Assembly (NCBI RefSeq): GCF_047553045.1
Contig: NZ_CP180208.1
Location: forward strand, 744,001 to 808,000
Length of the DNA: 64,000 nucleotides
Reading direction: 5' to 3'
Origin: Sphingomonas_L flavalba_A
GTDB lineage: Bacteria; Pseudomonadota; Alphaproteobacteria; Sphingomonadales; Sphingomonadaceae
Below the pieces are notes generated by a model. That model saw nothing but the letters and a program-made list of their open reading frames with translations, was not told where the DNA came from and made no database searches. Position numbers and translations under genes: made by a program. Below are positions 58,239-64,000 of the stretch, piece after piece. Within the stretch, counting starts at the first letter, position 1. Every line of letters begins with the position of its first letter.

Positions 58239-59251
58239 CAGCGGCCGACATGGGTTATGGCGTCGCCTTCGGCAATGCCGAGCAGCGCGGCGCCGGCCGG
58301 GTCGACAGTGACCTGGCCGTCCGTCCGTTCCCCGACCAGTGCATAGGCGGCGCGGAACGACGCCAGGCGACCGGTGGCGACCATGCGGCGCTGGCCATCG
58401 TCGGTTCCGCTGGTTGCGGCTACGGTCGCGTCGGCTGCTTCGGCGACGGTGCGGATGGAATCGGTACGGGCCTCCATCGTCGGGCCGCCGTCGAAGATGT
58501 CGATGTAATGTTCGTGCCGGAACCCCTCGGTTTCCAGCATCCGCATCGCGGCGCGGCCGGTCGGGTGCGGCTTGCCGATCACGTTGCGGGCGCTTTCCGG
58601 CAGCATTGCGGTGTAGATCGGGTGTTTCGGCATCAGGTCGGCAATGAACTGGTTGCCGTGAATGGCGTTGAACTCGTCCGCCTGCTGGAAACTCATGCCG
58701 AAGAAGCGGCCGGCCAGCCCGTCCCAGAACGGCGATCCGCCGGCTTCGTCGATCACGCCGCGCAGTTCGGCGATGACCCTGTCGGCAAAGCGCGCCCGGT
58801 GCTGGCGAATGAAAAGGTAACGGCTGCGGGCGAGCAGCATGCCAAGGCCCCCGGCACGCTCGTTGGGATGGAGGAACAGCCCGCCGACTTCGCTTGCCCC
58901 CTCCAGATCGGTGCTGAGCGCAAGCATGTCGGCGCGAAAGGTGCGACCCAGTTCCTGACTGGCCTGGGTCAGCGTGCCCATCCGGTAGCTGTAGAATGGC
59001 CAGTGGCGCCCGATTTCCGAGAAAATCTGGCAGGTGCCGCGCACTTCGCCGCTATCCTGGTTTTCCAGCACCAGCAGGAACATGTCGTCGCCACGATCCT
59101 CTGTGCCGAAAGCCTGTGCTGATCGCTCCAGCTTGGCCGCGAGCGCGGGTTTGTCCGCCGGCAGGTTGGTGAAGCCGCCGCCGGTCAGCTTCGCCATTTC
59201 ATAGAGCGGTTGCAGGTCGTCGGCGCGGGACGGGCGGATCAGGAAGTTCAT
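58238..59251 (-). CDS. astA: Arginine N-succinyltransferase
   Basis: A 337-residue AstA, the usual length of a single-type subunit. It starts MNFLIRPSRADDLQPLYEMAKLTGGGFTNLPADK and contains GTLTQASQELGRTFRADMLALSTDLEGASEVGGLFL and GRGFF-like acyltransferase elements (GRFFGMSFQQADEFNAIHGNQFIADLMPKHPIY). It transfers succinyl from succinyl-CoA to arginine. It starts inside the M20 hydrolase stop (ATGA overlap). Confidence 0.95.
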   Translation of the reverse strand: MNFLIRPSRADDLQPLYEMAKLTGGGFTNLPADKPALAAKLERSAQAFGTEDRGDDMFLLVLENQDSGEVRGTCQIFSEIGRHWPFYSYRMGTLTQASQELGRTFRADMLALSTDLEGASEVGGLFLHPNERAGGLGMLLARSRYLFIRQHRARFADRVIAELRGVIDEAGGSPFWDGLAGRFFGMSFQQADEFNAIHGNQFIADLMPKHPIYTAMLPESARNVIGKPHPTGRAAMRMLETEGFRHEHYIDIFDGGPTMEARTDSIRTVAEAADATVAATSGTDDGQRRMVATGRLASFRAAYALVGERTDGQVTVDPAGAALLGIAEGDAITHVGR

Positions 59252-60456
59252 GGCCGCCCCCCGCGCGCGATGCGAAGGATGGCGAGCGCCGACAGCATGG
59301 CGCGTTCGGGCAGCGATTCGGGTATCAGATATTCCTCCACGGAATGAATGGCGCCGCCGCGAACCCCCATGGTATCGACGACGGGAATGCCGCAGGCGGC
59401 GATATTGTTGCCGTCGCAAACTCCGCCGGTGGCGCGCCAGGCGACCGGGATGCCAAGCGCGGCACCGCAGTCGCGGACCAGTGCGAACAACCGTTCCGCC
59501 GCCGGGTCGAGCGGCTTGGGCGGGCGGCCGAAACCGCCGTGGCGGTGGATCGCGACCTGGTGTTCCGCCGCGATGGCGGCAACCAGCGCGTCGAGCGCGG
59601 CCGCCGCATCGGCTTCCGCCTCCGGCGTTGCCGGGCGGAAATTGACGCGAAGAACGGCATGGTCGGGGACGACGTTATTCGGCCCGCCGCCGTCGATCCG
59701 CGCCGGGTTGACCGACAGGGTGGCGCTGGTCAGCGCCTTCAGCCGGACGGCAAGATCCGCCGCCGCAACCAGCGCGTTGCGGCCGTCGGCCGGGTTGCGG
59801 CCGGCATGGGCGCTTTTCCCGGTGACGATCAGAGAGAAATTGCCGCTGCCCGAACGCGCGCCGGCGAGCGTGCCGTCGGGCAGCGCCGGTTCGTAGGTGA
59901 AGGCGGCGGCCTTGCCGGCGGCGGCGGCGGCGATCAGCGCGGCGGAGGAGGGGGAGCCGACCTCTTCATCGCTGTTGATGATCACTTCATAGCCCAGCCG
60001 GTCGCGCTCCGGCGCGGTTTCCACCGCGCGCAAGGCGGAGAGCATCACCGCGATGCCGCCCTTCATGTCGGCGAGGCCGGGGCCGTTGATCGTTCCGTCG
60101 GGCAGCGGCGTTATCGTCTGGAACGGATGGTCGGCGCCGAACACCGTGTCCATATGGCCGGTGAACAGCATCTGCACGGGTGCGTCTGGGCGGACACGAA
60201 GGTGGAGATGGCGGCCATGGGCGACCGTGCCGATCCGCCCGTCGGCGGCGACCGCATCGACCGGCGCCGGATCGACTAGGGTGACCGTGCCGGGCAGGGC
60301 GGCGAACGCATCGGCGAGCAGCCCGGCCATCCGGTCCAGCCCGGCGAGGTTGCGTGAGCCGCTGTTGACCGCCGCCCAGTGTTCCACTTGCGAAAGCATC
60401 GGCGCCGCAGCCGCCGCGTCGACCGCGCCGCGTTCGATTGTCTCAAGGGATTTCAT
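59248..60456 (-). CDS. M20 family metallohydrolase in the ast operon
   Basis: A 402-residue zinc hydrolase from the ATG at 60456. Metal-binding motifs are FTGHMDTVFG, GPGLADMKGG and INSDEEVGS, with a final histidine near GGAIHSVEEYL. The dimerisation domain follows GKSAHAGRNPADGRNA. It is of the carboxypeptidase G2/desuccinylase group. Lying first in an operon with astA and astB, it may remove succinate from succinylglutamate or a related compound in place of AstE, which is not in the window. The longer frame to 60561 has no ribosome site. Confidence 0.85.
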   Translation of the reverse strand: MKSLETIERGAVDAAAAAPMLSQVEHWAAVNSGSRNLAGLDRMAGLLADAFAALPGTVTLVDPAPVDAVAADGRIGTVAHGRHLHLRVRPDAPVQMLFTGHMDTVFGADHPFQTITPLPDGTINGPGLADMKGGIAVMLSALRAVETAPERDRLGYEVIINSDEEVGSPSSAALIAAAAAGKAAAFTYEPALPDGTLAGARSGSGNFSLIVTGKSAHAGRNPADGRNALVAAADLAVRLKALTSATLSVNPARIDGGGPNNVVPDHAVLRVNFRPATPEAEADAAAALDALVAAIAAEHQVAIHRHGGFGRPPKPLDPAAERLFALVRDCGAALGIPVAWRATGGVCDGNNIAACGIPVVDTMGVRGGAIHSVEEYLIPESLPERAMLSALAILRIARGGRP

Positions 60457-60596
60457 GGATATGGCATAGGCCAGCGGCGCCCGCCGACCAAGGGGGCGCG
60501 CCGTGCGTTCCACAAGTTGTTTCGCCGGCGAGGCTTGCGAGCAACAGCCATTGTCAGGCATGGGCGCCCGGTCGAGCAGAGCATAAGGGGGAGTTG

Positions 60597-62735
60597 ATGA
60601 CGCAGTATGTTGCGATTGCCGGCCTGAAGGTCGCCGCGCCGCTTGCCGATTTCGTCAATCGCGAAGCGCTGGCCGGCGTTGGGGTCGACCCGGATGGCTT
60701 CTGGCAGGGCGCGGCGGCGCTGCTTGAGGCGTTCGCCCCGGAAAACCGCGCGCTCCTCGCTACCCGTGATCGCTTGCAGGCGCAGATCGACGCCTGGCAC
60801 GACGCTCGCGCCGGCCAGCCGGTCGACAATGCCGCCTATCGCGCATTCCTGCGCGAGATCGGCTATCTGGTCGACGTGCCGCCGGCCTTCTCGATCACCA
60901 CGGAGAATGTCGACGACGAGGTCGCCCGGGTGGCCGGGCCGCAGCTGGTGGTGCCGTCGCTGAACGGCCGTTTCGTGCTGAACGCCGCCAATGCGCGCTG
61001 GGGCAGCCTGTACGACGCATTCTATGGTACGGACGCCCTGCCGGGTACGCCGGCACCGGGCGGCTATGATGCCGCGCGCGGCGCGCAGGTGATCGCGGCG
61101 GCACGCGCCTTCCTCGATTCCGCCGTGCCGCTCGCCGAAGGCGCCTGGGCCGATGTGACCGGCCTGTCGATCGTTGGCGACCGGCTGGTCCCGGCGCTGC
61201 GCGACGCCGACGCGCTGGTCGGCTGGCGCGGCGCGGCGGAGGCGCCGGAATCGGTGCTGCTGCGCCACAATGGCCTGCATATCGAGATCGTCGTCGACCG
61301 GAACCACCCGATCGGCCGCGACGACCGCGCCGGTATTGCCGACGTCGTGCTCGAAGCGGCGCTGACCACGATCGTCGACCTGGAAGACTCCATCGCCGCC
61401 GTCGACGCGGACGACAAGACCGCCGCCTATGCCAACTGGCTGGGCCTGATGCGCGGCGACCTGACCGCCAGCTTCGCCAAGGGCGGGCGGACGATGACCC
61501 GCGCGCTGGAGGCGGACCGGAACTGGACCGCGCCGGGCGGCGCGACGCTGACCCTGCCGGGGCGCAGCCTGCTGTTCGTCCGCAATGTCGGCCATCTGAT
61601 GACCAACCCTGCGATCCTGCTCGCCGACGGATCGGAAGCGCCGGAGGGCGTGCTCGACGCGCTGTTCACCGGGCTGATCGGCCTGCACGACCTGAAGGGG
61701 CTGGGCCGGTTCCGCAACAGCCGCACCGGGTCCATCTACATCGTCAAGCCGAAGATGCACGGGCCGGATGAAGCCGCCTTCACCAACCGCCTGTTCGACG
61801 CGGTCGAGGACATCCTCGGCCTCCCTCGCAACACGATGAAGGTCGGGGTGATGGACGAGGAACGCCGCACCTCCGCCAACCTGGCCGCCTGCATTGCCGC
61901 GGTCAGTGAACGGATCGTCTTCATCAATACCGGCTTTCTCGACCGGACGGGCGACGAGATCCACACGTCGATGCGGGCCGGGGCGATGATCCGCAAGGGC
62001 GACATGAAAAGCGCCGACTGGATCGGCGCCTATGAAGCGCGCAACGTCGCGATCGGTCTCGCCTGCGGCTTTTCCGGCCGCGCCCAGATCGGCAAGGGGA
62101 TGTGGGCGGCGCCGGACCGGATGGCCGAGATGCTGGCGCAGAAGATCGGCCACCCGAAATCGGGCGCCAACACCGCCTGGGTGCCCAGCCCGACGGCGGC
62201 GACGCTACACGCGCTGCATTATCACACGGTCGACGTGTTCGCCCGCCAGCGCGAGCTGACCGGCGCGCCGGTGCCCGGCGTCGACCAGTTGCTGAGCATT
62301 CCGCTTGCCGCCGGCACCAACTGGTCGGAAGCGGAGATCGCGGAGGAGCTGGACAATAACGCGCAGGGCCTGCTCGGCTATGTCGTGCGCTGGATCGACC
62401 AGGGCGTCGGCTGTTCCAAGGTGCCGGACATCAACGATGTCGGGCTGATGGAGGATCGCGCGACGCTGCGTATTTCGTCGCAGCACATCGCCAATTGGCT
62501 GCTGCATGGCGTCTGTTCGGCCGAACAGGTCGATGCGGCGCTGCTGCGCATGGCGGCGAAGGTTGACGCGCAGAACAGCGGCGATCCGCATTACCGCCCG
62601 ATGGCGCCGGACCCGGCCGGCAGCATTGCCTTTCAGGCGGCGCGGGCATTGGTGTTCGAGGGGACGACGCAGCCCAGCGGCTATACCGAGCCGCTGCTCC
62701 ACGCCTATCGTCGGAAGGTAAAGGCCGCCGCGTGA
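60597..62735 (+). CDS. glcB: Malate synthase G
   Basis: A 712-residue malate synthase G from the ATG at 60597 (AAGGGGGAG upstream). Family features are IEIVVDRNHPIGRDD, TTIVDLEDSIAAVDADDK, SIYIVKPKMHGPDEAAF and MKVGVMDEERRTSANLAACI. It condenses glyoxylate with acetyl-CoA to malate, closing the glyoxylate shunt or glycolate use. It is divergent from the ast operon. No isocitrate lyase gene is in the window. Confidence 0.96.
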   Translation: MTQYVAIAGLKVAAPLADFVNREALAGVGVDPDGFWQGAAALLEAFAPENRALLATRDRLQAQIDAWHDARAGQPVDNAAYRAFLREIGYLVDVPPAFSITTENVDDEVARVAGPQLVVPSLNGRFVLNAANARWGSLYDAFYGTDALPGTPAPGGYDAARGAQVIAAARAFLDSAVPLAEGAWADVTGLSIVGDRLVPALRDADALVGWRGAAEAPESVLLRHNGLHIEIVVDRNHPIGRDDRAGIADVVLEAALTTIVDLEDSIAAVDADDKTAAYANWLGLMRGDLTASFAKGGRTMTRALEADRNWTAPGGATLTLPGRSLLFVRNVGHLMTNPAILLADGSEAPEGVLDALFTGLIGLHDLKGLGRFRNSRTGSIYIVKPKMHGPDEAAFTNRLFDAVEDILGLPRNTMKVGVMDEERRTSANLAACIAAVSERIVFINTGFLDRTGDEIHTSMRAGAMIRKGDMKSADWIGAYEARNVAIGLACGFSGRAQIGKGMWAAPDRMAEMLAQKIGHPKSGANTAWVPSPTAATLHALHYHTVDVFARQRELTGAPVPGVDQLLSIPLAAGTNWSEAEIAEELDNNAQGLLGYVVRWIDQGVGCSKVPDINDVGLMEDRATLRISSQHIANWLLHGVCSAEQVDAALLRMAAKVDAQNSGDPHYRPMAPDPAGSIAFQAARALVFEGTTQPSGYTEPLLHAYRRKVKAAA

Positions 62736-62753
62736 CCGGGCGGTCGCTGGCCT

Positions 62754-62780
62754 CGCCCCCGCGCCAGCAGCGCGGGGGCG
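62754..62780. terminator. Bidirectional hairpin terminator
   Basis: A perfect ten-base stem, CGCCCCCGCG (62754-62763) and CGCGGGGGCG (62771-62780), with a seven-base loop. It lies in the gap between the convergent malate synthase and DUF1508 genes. No T-run follows on either strand, so it is strong in stem but not a textbook intrinsic terminator. Confidence 0.6.
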
Positions 62781-62789
62781 GCAGCCGGT

Positions 62790-62966
62790 TCAGCTGTTGT
62801 CTTCGACCGGCGCGTCCGGCCCGTTCTTCTTCATCGACTCGATCGCGTTCATCGCCGAGGCTTTGCTGGAATAGCCCTCGGTCGAGAACATCACTTCGGA
62901 ATTATATTTGAAGCGGACCCGGAACTCTCCGGCCTTGTCCTTGTATACCTCGAACTTGTGAGCCAT
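62790..62966 (-). CDS. DUF1508 (YegP-like) small protein
   Basis: A 58-residue protein from the ATG at 62966 (AGAGGAGAG upstream). FEVYKDKAGEFRVRFKYNSEVMFSTEGYSSKASAMNAIESMKKN is one DUF1508 repeat: a beta hairpin followed by the 'S...A...I..vk' helix. The biochemical role of the family is unknown. It is divergent from the thioesterase gene. Confidence 0.9.
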   Translation of the reverse strand: MAHKFEVYKDKAGEFRVRFKYNSEVMFSTEGYSSKASAMNAIESMKKNGPDAPVEDNS

Positions 62967-63057
62967 CCCTGCTCTCCTCTTACCACGGAGAGGCCAGCCT
63001 ATAACACTGTCCGGCCGACGCAAGATGGCTGGCGGCAAATCGGTCGAAGGAACGTGC

Positions 63058-63846
63058 ATGGCTGACTTGAGCGAAACAATCGCGGCAATGGCGGAACGCA
63101 ACGGGACCTATCACGCCGCGCCCGGCGCCGACTGGCGGCAGGGCCAGACGCTGTATGGCGGCCTGTCGGCGGCGCTGGCCGTCCACGCCGCGGAGCGCGC
63201 CTTCCCCGGCCTGCCGCCGCTGCGATCGGCGCAATTCGCCTTTGTCGGCCCGGCGGCCGGCGCGCTTGCCTATCGCCCGGCGATGGCACGGCGGGGCAAG
63301 TCGAGCGCCTTCGTCACCGTCGCCGCGGACGGGGAGGCTGGCCCGGCGACCCAGGCGCTGCTCTGTTACGGGCAGGCGCGGGACTCCGCCTGCCGCTGTC
63401 ATGAGGTGCCGATGCCGTTGGTGGCCGGGCCAGAGGGCGGCGTGCCGTTTTTTACCCGGCCGGGCGTGCCCGGCTTTTCCGGGCATTTCGACGCGATGCT
63501 GGTCGAGGGGCGGCCACCGGTCAGCGGCGCGGAGCGGCCGTTCCTTCGCGTCTGGGTGCGCCATCACGATCCCGGCCCGCCGGACGGGGCGCTGGCGCTG
63601 ATCGCGCTGGGCGATGCGCTGCCGCCGCCGGCACTCAGCCTGTTTTCCGCTTTCGTGCCGATCAGCACAATGACCTGGTCGGTCGAACTGCCGCCCAATC
63701 CGCCGATGCCCGGCGACGACTGGTACCTGTTCGAGTCGCGTGGCGAGGTGATCGGCGACGGCTATGCCATTCAGGACATGAAATTGTGGCATGCCGACGG
63801 GCGACTGGCACTGGTCGGCCGCCAGACCGTGGCGCTTTACGGTTAG
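63058..63846 (+). CDS. Acyl-CoA thioesterase family protein (double hot-dog, TesB-like)
   Basis: A 262-residue protein from the ATG at 63058. It has two hot-dog halves, shown by GQTLYGGLSAALAVHAAERAFPGLPPLRSAQFAFVGPAAG in the first and DWYLFESRGEVIGDGYAIQDMKLWHADGRLALVGRQT in the second. It would hydrolyse acyl-CoA to free acid and CoA. Substrate length is unknown. The frame from 63025 adds 11 residues without a ribosome site. Confidence 0.87.
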   Translation: MADLSETIAAMAERNGTYHAAPGADWRQGQTLYGGLSAALAVHAAERAFPGLPPLRSAQFAFVGPAAGALAYRPAMARRGKSSAFVTVAADGEAGPATQALLCYGQARDSACRCHEVPMPLVAGPEGGVPFFTRPGVPGFSGHFDAMLVEGRPPVSGAERPFLRVWVRHHDPGPPDGALALIALGDALPPPALSLFSAFVPISTMTWSVELPPNPPMPGDDWYLFESRGEVIGDGYAIQDMKLWHADGRLALVGRQTVALYG

Positions 63847-63896
63847 ATGGAAGGGAGCCTGGCCCGCCGCCAGCCCCCCCTTGCGCGCGCTTGCCC

Positions 63897-63929
63897 CCGA
63901 CCCTAGGCGGAACTGTCCGTGAGGGTCGG
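63897..63929 (+). other. Stem-loop downstream of the thioesterase gene
   Basis: CCGACCCT (63897-63904) pairs perfectly with AGGGTCGG (63922-63929), and an inner CGGA/TCCG stem (63908-63911 with 63916-63919) has an ACTG loop. The run CCCCCCC lies upstream and GTTT follows about ten bases after the stem. It may end the thioesterase transcript or be a leader structure of the gene that begins at 63988. Confidence 0.4.
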
Positions 63930-63987
63930 CGGAGCCGTTTGCGGCCGCGATTGTTGTCGTCGCGTGCTTCTGGAAGGAGAGACGAAA

Positions 63988-64000
63988 ATGAAGATCGCCC
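63988..64000 (+). CDS. Start of a further gene, cut by the window end
   Basis: ATG AAG ATC GCC at 63988 follows a strong ribosome site, GGAAGGAGAG (63972-63981). Only Met-Lys-Ile-Ala is visible, so nothing can be said of its function. Confidence 0.5.

Noticed and set aside
62940..62949. CTTGTATACC, resembling half of the GntR palindrome
   Set aside because: It lies inside the DUF1508 coding region and lacks the second symmetric arm, so it is not a third operator.
1..64000. tRNA, rRNA, CRISPR arrays, insertion sequences or prophage
   Set aside because: I looked for repeat arrays, transposase-like proteins, terminal inverted repeats and cloverleaf-like segments and saw none that could be supported by eye. 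A tRNAscan-SE and ISfinder run would be decisive.

Overview
The window is GC-rich, densely coded DNA that reads as the chromosome, or a large catabolic replicon, of a sphingomonad (Sphingomonas, Sphingobium or Novosphingobium type alphaproteobacterium). Supporting signs are four long TonB-dependent receptors with an 'IVVTA' TonB box, a PEP-CTERM protein with the 'PEPxSWAMLIAGFG' tail, a fused PhaAB-type antiporter, and several Rieske oxygenase genes. No rRNA, tRNA, CRISPR array, insertion sequence or phage gene was seen. The species call is inference.

Layout. (1) 0.1-6.2 kb, plus strand: a Rieske oxygenase alpha subunit, an unknown 108-residue protein, a TonB receptor, an OsmC-like protein, a Rieske ferredoxin and an MFS transporter. 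(2) 6.2-13.1 kb, minus strand: an AraC regulator, then a tightly coupled operon of reductase, oxygenase alpha and beta, an isochorismatase-fold protein lacking its catalytic residues, an SDR and a PYROXD2-like FAD enzyme. (3) 13.2-20.2 kb: a second AraC regulator divergent from a TonB receptor, a histone-deacetylase-fold amidohydrolase and another TonB receptor. (4) 20.2-23.9 kb: a tryptophan tryptophylquinone (TTQ) amine dehydrogenase cluster in the order cytochrome c, heavy chain, mauE, mauD, light chain, cytochrome c. (5) 23.9-30.3 kb: an SDR divergent from an operon of MFS, APC permease, class III aminotransferase-fold phospho-lyase, APH-fold kinase and TetR regulator; a palindrome lies in the shared promoter region. 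(6) 30.3-40.4 kb: an HMG-CoA-lyase-like enzyme, HyuA, HyuB, a class III CoA-transferase and an N-carbamoylsarcosine-amidase-like hydrolase in one operon, with a GntR regulator and a TonB receptor. The same 10-bp palindrome TTGTATACAA overlaps predicted promoters at both ends of this unit.

(7) 40.4-43.4 kb: a PEP-CTERM protein and a TIR-membrane-TPR protein. (8) 43.6-49.6 kb: the six-gene Pha/Mrp cation/proton antiporter. (9) 49.7-54.1 kb: a small HTH protein, an ECF sigma factor overlapping a Ser/Thr kinase-TPR protein, and a FadR-type regulator. (10) 54.1-60.5 kb: a SLOG-like plus multi-TM protein, a DUF72 protein, a small membrane protein, and astB, astA and an M20 hydrolase (arginine succinyltransferase pathway). 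(11) 60.6 kb to the end: malate synthase G, a DUF1508 protein, a thioesterase and the first codons of a further gene.

How the parts fit: the first 40 kb look like a patchwork of inducible catabolic modules, each with a regulator, an outer-membrane receptor or transporter, and enzymes. Regions 3-5 share an amine or amino-alcohol theme: deacetylation, periplasmic oxidative deamination, and a kinase/phospho-lyase route. Region 6 pairs ATP-dependent ring opening with N-carbamoyl hydrolysis and CoA-level carbon cleavage. The candidates I would look at first are the amino-alcohol/TTQ island, the GntR-controlled HyuAB unit, the sigma/kinase pair whose sigma lacks the acidic DAED motif, and the SLOG-like membrane protein.
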